Positions 43,795 to 52,501 of a stretch of DNA of 64,000 bases are shown here, piece by piece; position 1 is the first letter of the stretch, and the number at the start of each line of letters is the position of its first letter. The DNA comes from an uncultured Schaedlerella sp. Its GTDB lineage: Bacteria; Bacillota; Clostridia; Lachnospirales; Lachnospiraceae. The stretch spans positions 1 to 64,000 of the forward strand of contig CAKSAJ010000012.1 in NCBI GenBank assembly GCA_934435195.1, written 5' to 3'. Made by a program: the position numbers and the translations under genes. Under the pieces are notes generated by a model. That model was given only the letters and a program-made list of their open reading frames with translations. It did not search any database and was not told the DNA's origin.

Positions 43795-44835
43795 TTATCT
43801 TCCCTTCTCACGCTTCAGCATCATATAAATTACAATCGGAGCTCCTAATATAGACGTTACTGTGCTGATATTTAACTCTGTCGGTGCCAGTACCATTCTC
43901 GCAATCAAATCACACAACATGCAAAATACCGCTCCCGCGAAAAATGTTCCGGGGATAATAATGAGTGGTCTTGCTGTCCCAAATGCTTTTCTTGTGAGAA
44001 ATGGAACTGCGATTCCTACAAATGAGATTGGTCCGGCAAATGCTGTCACACATGCTGACAGGATACTCGACAATAAAATCAATGCTACACGAAAGAGTTT
44101 AATATTTACTCCCATGCTCTGTGCATAGCCTTCTCCCAATTGGTATGCCCCAATTGGCTTTGACAGAAAGAATGTGAAGATTACCGTAATTCCTACAATC
44201 ACTGCCGCTACCTGTATATTACTCCAGCTGGTTCCCGAAAAGCTTCCCTGCGACCAGCCGTGCAGATTTACGATATCCGAATCATCTGCAAAAGTGACTA
44301 CAAAGTCTGTGATTGCGGAACATATATACCCTATCATAATTCCTCCGACAAGTAATGAAGCCATATGATGTATTTTTTTTGACATCAGCAAAATAAATCC
44401 TGTCGAAATCAATGCCCCGATAAATGCAGCCATTACAAGTGTATAGGAAGAAAATGTGCCTATATATTTCAAAAAAACAATCATGGTCAGAGCCACTGCC
44501 ATCTTTGCACCGGAGGATATTCCTAATACGAAAGGTCCTGCAATTGGATTTGAGAAAAATGTCTGCAGTAAAAATCCTGACAATGCCAAAGCTCCGCCAA
44601 GCAATGCTGCCATCAATATTCTCGGCAATCGGATTTTCCATATAATATTATATTCTACAGCTTCTCCGTCTCTTAGAAATAAAATCTTCAAGATTTTCGC
44701 CACCGAAATATGTACGTTTCCTGTATTGATATTTAACACTACAATTATAAAAAATAGAATTGCCATCGTGATAAATACCATCGTATATCTGGAACGTCTT
44801 TTTAAATTTTCCATTTGAAAACTATGATTTTCCAT
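43795..44835 (-). CDS. FecCD family permease
   Basis: 346 aa, about nine membrane segments. Typical motifs are RLPRILMAALLGGALALSGF near residue 68, SGAKMAVALTMI, GQGSFSGTSWSN-type (here HGWSQGSFSGTSWSNIQ) near 195, and AGPISFVGIAVPFLTRK near 265. It forms the channel for iron-siderophore, haem or corrinoid import. It follows the SBP gene by 37 bases. Confidence 0.92.
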   Translation of the reverse strand: MENHSFQMENLKRRSRYTMVFITMAILFFIIVVLNINTGNVHISVAKILKILFLRDGEAVEYNIIWKIRLPRILMAALLGGALALSGFLLQTFFSNPIAGPFVLGISSGAKMAVALTMIVFLKYIGTFSSYTLVMAAFIGALISTGFILLMSKKIHHMASLLVGGIMIGYICSAITDFVVTFADDSDIVNLHGWSQGSFSGTSWSNIQVAAVIVGITVIFTFFLSKPIGAYQLGEGYAQSMGVNIKLFRVALILLSSILSACVTAFAGPISFVGIAVPFLTRKAFGTARPLIIIPGTFFAGAVFCMLCDLIARMVLAPTELNISTVTSILGAPIVIYMMLKREKGR

Positions 44836-44872
44836 ATTTTCTCACCAATCTTTTATCTCACCATTACCTTAA

Positions 44873-46027
44873 TTATTCCATTTTCTGTAAAAATGTCATA
44901 TCTTGTGGATTTTCTTCTGTCAGCATTAAATGAATATCTTGGATCAATTCACCGACTGTATCCGTTGACTGATAGAGATTTTTTCCTGTATACCAGACAT
45001 TTCCATTTTTCACAGCTTTAAATTCTGAAAACAAATTATTTTTTGCTTCTAATTCTTCAATGCTGCTTACTTGTCCCACAATCGTTCCATTGTAGATCAG
45101 ATAATCTGCATCTACTGCTGTCGCATAAAATTCTTCCATTGTCAGTTTTACTGACGGGGCATTATTATCCGGATTCTTTAAATCAGAAAATGCATATCGT
45201 CCTCCCGCTATCTCGATCATAGCCGGTATGTAATCATCTGATTTTCGGACTACTACAGTTCCATCCGTATTGATATAAAAATACGCCACCGTTTTTTCTG
45301 TATTTTCAAAACCTTCTAAATCTTCAATGATTTTTGCCTGCTCAGAGAAGAAGTTTTCTGCTTCTGTTTCTTTATTAAACAACGCTCCATACAGTTTTAC
45401 CCACTCTGTTCTTCCAAGCGGATGCGATTCATAACTCGCATAGTCTACCAGCACCGGAATATCCAGATCTTCTATCATTTCCTGTACTTTCGGCGTGTGC
45501 AGTATCATCGTCGATTCAATCGCCAGATCACAATCTCCGTCTACCAGGTTTTCATAATCCGGCTCACTGTATTTCCCGGCATATATCATGGTGCCATCCT
45601 GCATAGCCTGTCTGGCAGCATCGACATACCAGTCCGATTCGTCCAGCCCGGAAAACTTCACACAATCCACTGCATTTATAGATGCGATCAAGGACATAGA
45701 GGCACTGGCAGCCATATAGACATGTTGTAATGGCTGCTGGATTATTTGAATGTCTTCATCCAATCCTTCCGGAGCTTCTTTTCCTTCCGGCACGATTAAA
45801 TATTTTCCGCTTTCCTGAATATTGATCAGCTTATATCCGCCTTTGTAATAGTATACATCGAATTCTTCTGCATAGGTCAGATTCATTGTTTTTTCATAAG
45901 TAAGTCCGGCAATCTCAGGAGCTGAGTCTCGATTCTCTTTCGCCTTCTCCTGCGATGAACCACATCCGGTTAAAGCAAATATGCATATAAGCAGAACTGC
46001 AATATATTGATACCATTTTCTTTTCAT
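44873..46027 (-). CDS. Substrate-binding lipoprotein of the iron/haem/corrinoid transporter
   Basis: 384 aa. The signal peptide ends in a lipobox LTGC with Cys22. The rest is a two-lobe FecB/BtuF-type binding protein: the N-terminal lobe up to about 205, then the backbone helix (PLGRTEWVKLYGALFNKETE) and the C-terminal lobe to VGELIQDIHLMLTEE. The start is chosen at the ATG after AGGTGA. Residues 37-220 resemble the C-terminal part of the upstream 722-aa protein. Confidence 0.9.
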   Translation of the reverse strand: MKRKWYQYIAVLLICIFALTGCGSSQEKAKENRDSAPEIAGLTYEKTMNLTYAEEFDVYYYKGGYKLINIQESGKYLIVPEGKEAPEGLDEDIQIIQQPLQHVYMAASASMSLIASINAVDCVKFSGLDESDWYVDAARQAMQDGTMIYAGKYSEPDYENLVDGDCDLAIESTMILHTPKVQEMIEDLDIPVLVDYASYESHPLGRTEWVKLYGALFNKETEAENFFSEQAKIIEDLEGFENTEKTVAYFYINTDGTVVVRKSDDYIPAMIEIAGGRYAFSDLKNPDNNAPSVKLTMEEFYATAVDADYLIYNGTIVGQVSSIEELEAKNNLFSEFKAVKNGNVWYTGKNLYQSTDTVGELIQDIHLMLTEENPQDMTFLQKME

Positions 46028-46072
46028 ATCATTCACCTGTCGTTTTGTGCACTTCCTGTATCAAAAGAGCCA

Positions 46073-48241
46073 CTATTCCCCGTCCCCAATGGCTTCTTCG
46101 CATCCGAATAATACTTTGTATACTTTTATCCATTCTTTTTTCGCAAGCTCAGTCTTTTCATTTGCTGAACAGTCTACGATAAATGGAATTCCAAGCATTG
46201 CAAATTTTTCTGTATATTCGTTAAAACGTTCTGTCTGTTCTTTTACTGTAAGTGTATCTTTGTTTGTATCACTCTCTTTTTGAGGAAGGATTGATGCAGG
46301 AAAGATTGCAAGGTTTACTTTTTGTTTTACTAATGTTTTATATTTTGGAGCATCATAGCTTCCTCCATATACAACCTCTGCTGATTTACCATCTTTTCCT
46401 TTACTCATTCTGTCTGCGATTTCAGAAATTGTACAGTCTTTTTTCTTAGAACCAACCGCAGCTACAGAATCTAGCAAATCTAATTGCTCCATCGTTTTCA
46501 AAATTTCTTCCGATGCTACATAAGCTCTGTCTGCCGGGATATTTACAAGTATCATGTCCTGATCAAGTCCAACCGGGATATTTACATTTTCCGGAACAAG
46601 TAAATACTTCACAATATTTGCCTGATAAAGTTTTGCTGTTGCATCGTCGGATATTTTCTTATCTTCTTCTTTTTCAGACTCTCTGGCAGTATTTTTTGTC
46701 ATATCTACTTCTAAGAGAACGATCCCTTTTTCATAATGATAAATCTTGAAGCATTCTGCATGTTCTACTTTTGTTTCTGACTGATACTCCAGGCCCATGA
46801 TCTCCGGAGCTTCTTCATCGAGTGTCTTACTATCATTGTTGCCGCTTCCTATTACTTTGCTTTCATTTGCATTACTTCCGCTAGCGGCTGCCAGATATAC
46901 ATAAATGTGATACTCAATCTCATGTGCCACTGACATCTTATCCGTCATTGCTATAATGCGGTTATTCTGATTTAACGCCACCGGAATTACCGCTGTTGCA
47001 GTTCCAAAACCCTTTGTCGTATAATATGTATTTCCATTTGCTTTTACATATTGATAATGGTCACTGCTAAATACTAATGTTGCAAATGCCTGTCCATTTT
47101 GAATTGTAATCTCATTACATGTAATCTGTACTTTTCCGGTTCCGCCTGACCACTTAAAGCCATCCGGAGTATATGTTCCATCTGCCAAGGCTGTTGTACT
47201 TTCTACTTTTGAGGTAGAACCGCTTGTATTAGAATCATATTTTGAGCCAGTATTAGTATCTGTACCCGTATTTCCTGTATTTCCATTACTTCCAGTTCCA
47301 GGTGTTGGCGCTTCTGGAATTGACGGCACGGTAGGAACAGTTGGTGTTGTTGGCTCCGTCGGTGTTATTGGAGTTGTCGGCTGTGAAGGCTGCGGTGGAT
47401 TTGGCAAAATTCCGCCATCACCATTTCCGCCATCTTCCAGTTTCTGTAAAGAATCTGACTGGAATACCAGCGTTCTACCATACCATTTTTTATTCTTTAT
47501 AGAATAAGCTGCAACCGGAATTTCTGTATCCAGCCCGCCTATCTGGATTGTATACATGTATCCGCCGTTATCATTTACTACATATGGTGCCCATTGTGAT
47601 GCTTCTGCCTCAGCTGCCTGCTCTGCGGTACCTGAATACAGATATCCATATCCTTTTCCACTCAACGTTAATTGTGCACTAATTAATCCCTCTTTTACTG
47701 TTAATACACAATCTGTCACTTTAAACATAGAACTGCTTGATGTCACCTGCACTTTATATGTTCCATCTTCGAGAACTTTTGTGTCTTCTCCCGGTTCTGG
47801 ATTTGGTTCTGGTGTAGGCTCCGGTGTTGGCTCAGGTGTTGGTTCCGGTTTTGGTTCTGGTTCCGGATTTGGAGAAGGTGCAGGCTCCGGTGTTGGAGTT
47901 GTTTCTGGTTTTGAAACCGTTTCTTCTACTCCTGTCAACTCATCACTCTTAGTTGTGCTCTCATCCTCACCTTTACCTGCATTCTCACCAGCTTCTTTAT
48001 CTTCCTCGATTTGTCCGGCATCCTCTGTATCTGTTGTGTCAGTCCCGCTGTTCACATTGTCACCACTTTGTTCCGGCTGTGTTTCTACTTCACCCGTACC
48101 CGAAATGTTTATCGGCTCCTCGCTTTCTACAATCACATTATTCACACTGTCTTCAGCATAGACCTGCATATAGGTTAATGCCGGGCTTATCATAGATACA
48201 CTCAATAATAAAGCCAATAATATCGCACTTCGTTTCTTCAT
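46073..48241 (-). CDS. Secreted two-domain protein with C-terminal half-SBP
   Basis: 722 aa. A signal peptide covers residues 1-29 (cleavage after VYA). Acidic and Pro-rich linkers (32-155, with a PTPEP repeat at 111-150) precede a beta-rich domain (157-265, VLEDGTYKVQVTSSSSMFKV, LSGKGYGYLYSG). A second Pro/Gly-rich linker (270-350) leads to a related domain (352-450, DGTYTPDGFKWSGGTGKVQI). Residues 478-714 resemble the first lobe of the neighbouring SBP and stop at the backbone helix. There is no LPxTG anchor. It is the first gene of the uptake operon; probably it captures haem, iron complexes or corrinoids outside the cell. The ligand is not known. Confidence 0.8.
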   Translation of the reverse strand: MKKRSAILLALLLSVSMISPALTYMQVYAEDSVNNVIVESEEPINISGTGEVETQPEQSGDNVNSGTDTTDTEDAGQIEEDKEAGENAGKGEDESTTKSDELTGVEETVSKPETTPTPEPAPSPNPEPEPKPEPTPEPTPEPTPEPNPEPGEDTKVLEDGTYKVQVTSSSSMFKVTDCVLTVKEGLISAQLTLSGKGYGYLYSGTAEQAAEAEASQWAPYVVNDNGGYMYTIQIGGLDTEIPVAAYSIKNKKWYGRTLVFQSDSLQKLEDGGNGDGGILPNPPQPSQPTTPITPTEPTTPTVPTVPSIPEAPTPGTGSNGNTGNTGTDTNTGSKYDSNTSGSTSKVESTTALADGTYTPDGFKWSGGTGKVQITCNEITIQNGQAFATLVFSSDHYQYVKANGNTYYTTKGFGTATAVIPVALNQNNRIIAMTDKMSVAHEIEYHIYVYLAAASGSNANESKVIGSGNNDSKTLDEEAPEIMGLEYQSETKVEHAECFKIYHYEKGIVLLEVDMTKNTARESEKEEDKKISDDATAKLYQANIVKYLLVPENVNIPVGLDQDMILVNIPADRAYVASEEILKTMEQLDLLDSVAAVGSKKKDCTISEIADRMSKGKDGKSAEVVYGGSYDAPKYKTLVKQKVNLAIFPASILPQKESDTNKDTLTVKEQTERFNEYTEKFAMLGIPFIVDCSANEKTELAKKEWIKVYKVLFGCEEAIGDGE

Positions 48242-48349
48242 ATTTTCTCCAATCTAACTAACTATCTTGATTTTTGATTATACTCTCATAATCTTACGGG
48301 AATAAGTAGAATTTAAACATACTTATTTTTCAAGAATGCCTCTGCATTC

Positions 48350-49087
48350 TTACTGAATATATTTTGCTTTTAATTCATTTACTTTATCTGAATAAGCTTT
48401 ATCCTGTTTCTGTTTCAAAGCTTCTGCTTTAATCTGTTCTTTGACTTCTTCAAAATCTGCTTCCTTGGCATCATTCTTCTGTTCAACCTTGATCAAATGA
48501 TATCCGAACTGAGTCTGAACCGGTCCTACAACATGTCCAACCTCTGCTGCAAATGCTGCTTCTTCAAACTCTTTCACCATATGTCCTCTGCCAAACTCTC
48601 CAAGGTCCCCTCCCTGTGCTCCTGATGGACATGTTGAAAATTCTTTCGCAGCTTCTTCGAACTCTTTCTCTCCACTTGTAATTTTTTCTAAAATGTCATT
48701 ACATTTTTCTTCTGAATCTGTCAAAATATGTTTTGCACTTACTGTAGAAGGTTTTGCATAACGCTGCTTATTATTCTCAAAAAATTCTTTTGCTTCTTCA
48801 TCTGAAACTGTTACTGCATCCAATGTATTCTTTAATACAAGCTGTGCTAAAATATCTCTTTTTGCATCTTCTATGATCTTCTGGAACTCTTCTGTCTCCT
48901 CCAGTTTTTCGTCAACTCCACACTGTGCAAGTACATTCATTGCGATTAACTGCTCCTTGCAATGCTCTCTAAACTGTGGGTTTGTCGCATACATCTGCTG
49001 TTCTCTAGGCAGTCTCTGAATAAATGCGTTCAACTCCTCTTCTGTAATCTCACGTCCTGCAATAACTGCTAATACATTCTTTTCCAT
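48350..49087 (-). CDS. Parvulin-type peptidyl-prolyl isomerase
   Basis: 245 aa. A helical N-terminal part (VIAGREITEEELNAFIQRLP) precedes the PpiC rotamase domain (residues about 112-205: STVSAKHILTDSEEKCND, STCPSGAQGGDLGEFGRGHM, FGYHLIKVEQK). There is no signal peptide, so it is a cytosolic chaperone-isomerase. A short hairpin (48332-48351) overlaps its stop codon. Confidence 0.9.
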   Translation of the reverse strand: MEKNVLAVIAGREITEEELNAFIQRLPREQQMYATNPQFREHCKEQLIAMNVLAQCGVDEKLEETEEFQKIIEDAKRDILAQLVLKNTLDAVTVSDEEAKEFFENNKQRYAKPSTVSAKHILTDSEEKCNDILEKITSGEKEFEEAAKEFSTCPSGAQGGDLGEFGRGHMVKEFEEAAFAAEVGHVVGPVQTQFGYHLIKVEQKNDAKEADFEEVKEQIKAEALKQKQDKAYSDKVNELKAKYIQ

Positions 49088-49208
49088 TCTGTATTCTTTC
49101 TCCTTTTCTTTGCTCGTTCACAATCTATCTCCGTTGTGACTATCTTTCTTATTATAAAAGAAAACACATTAACTTTCAATCTTAAATGGAAACTGCACTC
49201 ATATAAAA

Positions 49209-49246
49209 AAGAAGCTGCTCACTAATTTCTTAGCTCGCAGCTTCTT
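49209..49246 (-). terminator. Terminator of the Rpn gene
   Basis: A 10-bp stem (AAGAAGCTGC with GCAGCTTCTT) is followed on the minus strand by six T. Confidence 0.8.
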
Positions 49247-49255
49247 CTGTTTAAA

Positions 49256-50179
49256 CTATTTTATTTCATACTCACCTATAAGATTCTGTATATCGGTAAC
49301 AGATTCTTCTAATTCTTCTGCTATTTCATCTATTGATTTTCCCTTAGAAAGTTTTCTTTGGATTAATTGTTTTAGCAGTTCTTCCCGGCCAGCCTCTCGT
49401 CCAGCCTCAAATTCAGCCTTCCTTAGCTTTTTCTCTTCTTCATCCTTGTTATATTCGAATATACTCATGCTAATCACCTCAGCTCGATTTTGGATTAGAA
49501 ATTCCGCTAATATTCCTTCTTTTATACATTCTTCAACAGCACATTCTACTGCTTCTTCCAATGACAGCTCTCCTAAAGAAGTATATTTACGGACTTTCGC
49601 TACATACTGAGCATATTCCTTCAAGGTTTGACAGTGTTCCATCAGTTCCTGATTATGACCTTCATTAACATTCAGCACGGTTACTCGCAATTCCAGATCT
49701 GGGTCATCTGTCTGGCATTCATACGCTGATGAAAGTCTGAATTCACTGACATCTTCAATCTCTTTCGTCCCATTATAGAACACAACAAATTTGGGTGCCG
49801 GAATCTTCTGTAGCACTGACGAATACAAAGACTTCTGAACAACCAGTTTCTGATATTCATTGGAGATATAAAACAAGTCTCTTAACGGCATGTTTGGGTT
49901 ATATGTGGACTGATGTTCATAAAGATATAAATTCATATCCAATATAAATGCCAAGTCATTTTTCATTCCCATATAAATCGAATTTTCCAATGTTACTACC
50001 TGTAATGCATCTGCATCGGTATAATTCTTATGGTTCATTGCGTTGTAAAGCGACAACAGATTTTCCTTGTTTTCAAACAGCATGCGGAAAATGGTATCTT
50101 TGTACTTCTTTGTTGCTTTTACCGTCCGATTCCGTACAGAATACTTTCTGCTTCTCTGTGCATTCTTTCGTTTTGGCAT
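49256..50179 (-). CDS. Rpn family recombination-promoting nuclease / PD-(D/E)XK transposase-type protein
   Basis: 307 aa. The PD-(D/E)XK core is in the N-terminal half: YKDTIFRMLFENKENLLSLY near residue 28, NDLAFILDMNLYLYEHQSTY near 75 (D and E-x-Q), and the following FVVFYNGTKEIEDV. The C-terminus ends in a small helical segment (LIQRKLSKGKSIDEIAEELE). Rpn proteins act as DNA endonucleases that can promote recombination; a phage-defence link is proposed for some. ATG (50179) or GTG two codons upstream are both compatible with the GGAGG. That GGAGG lies in an inverted repeat. Confidence 0.88.
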   Translation of the reverse strand: MPKRKNAQRSRKYSVRNRTVKATKKYKDTIFRMLFENKENLLSLYNAMNHKNYTDADALQVVTLENSIYMGMKNDLAFILDMNLYLYEHQSTYNPNMPLRDLFYISNEYQKLVVQKSLYSSVLQKIPAPKFVVFYNGTKEIEDVSEFRLSSAYECQTDDPDLELRVTVLNVNEGHNQELMEHCQTLKEYAQYVAKVRKYTSLGELSLEEAVECAVEECIKEGILAEFLIQNRAEVISMSIFEYNKDEEEKKLRKAEFEAGREAGREELLKQLIQRKLSKGKSIDEIAEELEESVTDIQNLIGEYEIK

Positions 50180-50189
50180 ATTCACTTTT

Positions 50190-50235
50190 CCTCCTTTTTG
50201 CAGGAGGTCATCTACTTTTTCCAGCCGCCTCCTGC
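50190..50235 (-). promoter_or_regulatory. Switch-like inverted repeats sequestering the Rpn ribosome site
   Basis: On the minus strand three segments occur in order: GCAGGAGG (50228-50235), CCTCCTGC (50200-50207), and the Shine-Dalgarno block AGGAGG (50190-50195). The middle segment can pair either with the first (8 bp, leaving the ribosome site free) or with the last (6 bp, loop of 6, hiding it). Confidence 0.55.
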
Positions 50236-50336
50236 TTTACATAACTATTGGTATCTAAAGCATAGACTTCTGAAATGAAATTAGAAAATAGATGGTGAAT
50301 TGTCACCTTAGATTCATAAGAAATATGCTTTGTGTT

Positions 50337-50366
50337 AGTATAACATATGCTATTCATAAAAGACAA
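50337..50366 (-). promoter_or_regulatory. Promoter of the Rpn gene
   Basis: TTGTCT (50361-50366), an 18-base spacer, then TATACT (50337-50342). It predicts a leader of about 150 bases that includes the switch-like repeats. Confidence 0.6.
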
Positions 50367-50395
50367 CTTAAAAAGAAGCTGTTCATGTTGCTTTG

Positions 50396-51565
50396 TCAAG
50401 AGTTTTTTTCTTCCTGCATACTTCTGATATAAAATGCAATCTGATACGGCAATCTCTCATCCGGTGTTTTAAGCTCATTGTTCAAAATTTTCTTGATATT
50501 TCCTATTCGATATAATACTGTATTCCGATGCGTATACAGCTCTGCCGCCACCGCCTGTATACTTCCGTTATGTTTCAGATATGACTGCAGCGTTTCCACA
50601 TACCCTGCATTATGTTTATAATCATATTCTTCAAGCTCTTTCAAACATTCCCTTTCGATTTCATTTAAAATGCCCTTGTCTTTGACCATATAAAGAAGAC
50701 GATATAGCCCGCACTCATCAAATTTTACCAGTTGCTTTTTATGTGTCATTGCCATGTGGGTTGCTGCCTTCGCTCTCTGATAACTTACTGAAAGCTGTGA
50801 AATGTCCATACATTTGCTTCCGATTCCTACACATAATTCCAGACCTGGCATTCGTTTTTTTCCTCTTTTTAATGCGCCTTCCGCAAGCTGGCATAAAAAC
50901 TCTTCTGTAATTGCATTGGCAACCAGCACAAAATCTGAGTTGTAATAAAAGAAACTGGCATTATGTGTAATATCCTCCAGATACATTTGTATTCTATAGG
51001 ATAATTTTCTTCGTTCCACTGTATCCATAGCATCCAATCCTTCACAAGTAAGTAAGAGAACTTGGAAACTTCCGTCCACATCAAAATACTGTAATAACTC
51101 TTTTCGATATGCCTCCTGATTATCCGGAGATTCAATGGCTGAAATCAATGCCGAAGCAATCTGCTCATCTGTACTATCCTGCAAAAAAACACGAATACTG
51201 AAATCTTTTATCATATCTGACAAATGTACTTCCCATGGCACCGTTAAGAGTGGAAGATCATTTTCGTCACAATACATTTTCAATTCTTCCGGTACCTCAT
51301 GAATATACTGCCCTACATTAATAATCAGCCCAGATGCATGATGTCTGTTTAACTGTATCGCTAATTGCATCCAATCTTCTTTATCAGGAAATCCAAGTCC
51401 TGTTGTTACTGCAAGCTCCTTGCCCCAGAAATTCTGTATAATCGTTGTATCTTCCAAAAGATGCACCCAGCTAATAGAATTAGCCCAGCCATTTTGCCCT
51501 GCCAGAAACTTCATTGCATACCTGTTTTCCGCTGTCAGCATCATATCTTCAATCGTAAAACTCAT
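50396..51565 (-). CDS. PucR family transcriptional regulator (orphan)
   Basis: 389 aa. The PucR sensor covers residues about 5-120 (FTIEDMMLTAENRYAMKFLA, GKELAVTTGLGF, NDLPLLTVPWEVHLSDMIKD) and the helix-turn-helix is near the C-terminus (HNGSIQAVAAELYTHRNTVL, then YRIGNIKKIL). The ATG is chosen after GGGAGGGC; the longer frame starts upstream of that site. No catabolic genes are adjacent, so its targets are unclear. Confidence 0.9.
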   Translation of the reverse strand: MSFTIEDMMLTAENRYAMKFLAGQNGWANSISWVHLLEDTTIIQNFWGKELAVTTGLGFPDKEDWMQLAIQLNRHHASGLIINVGQYIHEVPEELKMYCDENDLPLLTVPWEVHLSDMIKDFSIRVFLQDSTDEQIASALISAIESPDNQEAYRKELLQYFDVDGSFQVLLLTCEGLDAMDTVERRKLSYRIQMYLEDITHNASFFYYNSDFVLVANAITEEFLCQLAEGALKRGKKRMPGLELCVGIGSKCMDISQLSVSYQRAKAATHMAMTHKKQLVKFDECGLYRLLYMVKDKGILNEIERECLKELEEYDYKHNAGYVETLQSYLKHNGSIQAVAAELYTHRNTVLYRIGNIKKILNNELKTPDERLPYQIAFYIRSMQEEKNS

Positions 51566-51743
51566 ACGCCCTCCCCCCCTTTTTAATTTCTCGTTATCTA
51601 TTCTTAATATAACACAATTCTTGTGCTGGCAACACATATTTTACACCTTATTTTTAGAATTGTTTCCCATAGTTTTCTTCTGTTTTTGTGCTACAATATA
51701 AGTAACTAAAAGAAACGGAAATAAATTAAAAGGGGGCACTGTT

Positions 51744-51902
51744 ATGAGATTCGTAACTTATACAAATTCTTTAGATTCACTTTCTCTTCCAGAATGGATG
51801 CGAACAGAACGTTATATGTATTGTGACAATTTTGTAAATGATTATATGAAATCTGAGCATTTCGGTCTTCTTTCATTAGTCAAACATCTATTTCGCAAAT
51901 AG
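51744..51902 (+). CDS. Small protein of unknown function, 52 aa
   Basis: It begins MRFVTYTNSLDSLSLPEWMR and ends LLSLVKHLFRK. It has a strong AGGGGGC ribosome site 6-7 bases before the ATG and its own strong terminator, so it is very likely a real gene. The sequence has no signal peptide or membrane segment, is rich in aromatic residues (YMYCDNFVNDY), and has a basic C-terminus. I do not recognise a family. It is divergent from the orphan PucR gene. Confidence 0.7.
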   Translation: MRFVTYTNSLDSLSLPEWMRTERYMYCDNFVNDYMKSEHFGLLSLVKHLFRK

Positions 51903-51918
51903 TTTACACTTTTTTCTT

Positions 51919-51956
51919 AAAAAATGGCTGCTTGGAATTTCCAGGCAGCCATTTTT
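51919..51956. terminator. Terminator after the 52-aa gene
   Basis: A stem AAAAATGGCTGC-T-TGG with CCA-G-GCAGCCATTTTT (one T-G pair) with a 5-base loop and A/T runs on both strands. Confidence 0.85.
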
Positions 51957-52072
51957 ATACTTTTTCTTTCAATTCTTTTCAAACTCCACGTTTTCCATTT
52001 TCATACAATGCATTGATATTTTTACGCAAAACCATATAATATAATTATCAATAGAAAGAGGTATATACGATT

Positions 52073-52501
52073 ATGATACTAATAACTTGCGTAGATAATA
52101 ATATGGGCATGCTTTTCAATCACAGAAGGCAAAGTCAGGATCATACCCTGAGAGAGCGAATCCTTCAATCAGCTTCCGGAAAAATTATCTGGATGAACCA
52201 CTATTCAAAAAAACAATTTGAGAATTCCGAAAATTATATCAACAATCCTCAAAATTATAACATTGATGAGAGTTTTCTAAGCAAAGCTGCCTGCAATGAT
52301 ATATGTTTTGTTGAAGACTGTTCTGTTGCTCCATTTGAACAAAAAATTGAAAAGATAATCTTATATAAATGGAACCGGGACTATCCTGCTGATTTTTATT
52401 TTGATATTCCACTGTCTGAGCATGGGTGGAAACTAATTTCCAGTGAAGATTTCGTCGGTTCCTCACACGATAAAATAACAGAGGAGATTTATGTAAAATG
52501 A
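52073..52501 (+). CDS. Hypothetical protein, 142 aa, upstream of a secreted nuclease
   Basis: No signal peptide and no membrane segment. It begins MILITCVDNNMGMLFNHRRQ and contains IWMNHYSKKQF, CFVEDCSVAPFEQKIEKIIL, WNRDYPADFYFDIPL and HGWKLISSEDFVGSSHDK. Similar proteins are widespread in Lachnospiraceae next to nuclease genes, sometimes mislabelled ribonuclease Z; the function is unknown. It overlaps the nuclease start (ATGA), so it is translationally coupled and might be an inhibitor, immunity protein or regulator. Confidence 0.8.
   Translation: MILITCVDNNMGMLFNHRRQSQDHTLRERILQSASGKIIWMNHYSKKQFENSENYINNPQNYNIDESFLSKAACNDICFVEDCSVAPFEQKIEKIILYKWNRDYPADFYFDIPLSEHGWKLISSEDFVGSSHDKITEEIYVK

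Noticed and set aside
47810..47945. Tandem repeat that could be mistaken for a CRISPR array
   Set aside because: The units are 6-12 bases, coding PTPEP, with no unique spacers.
47556..48161. Long rightward ORF rich in Gly and Ser opposite the Pro-rich region
   Set aside because: It is an antisense artefact of the PTPEP repeat in the real leftward gene.
42638..48300. Possible cobalamin riboswitch before the uptake operon
   Set aside because: The region upstream of the 722-aa gene is about 100 bases with no B12-box-like sequence that I could see.
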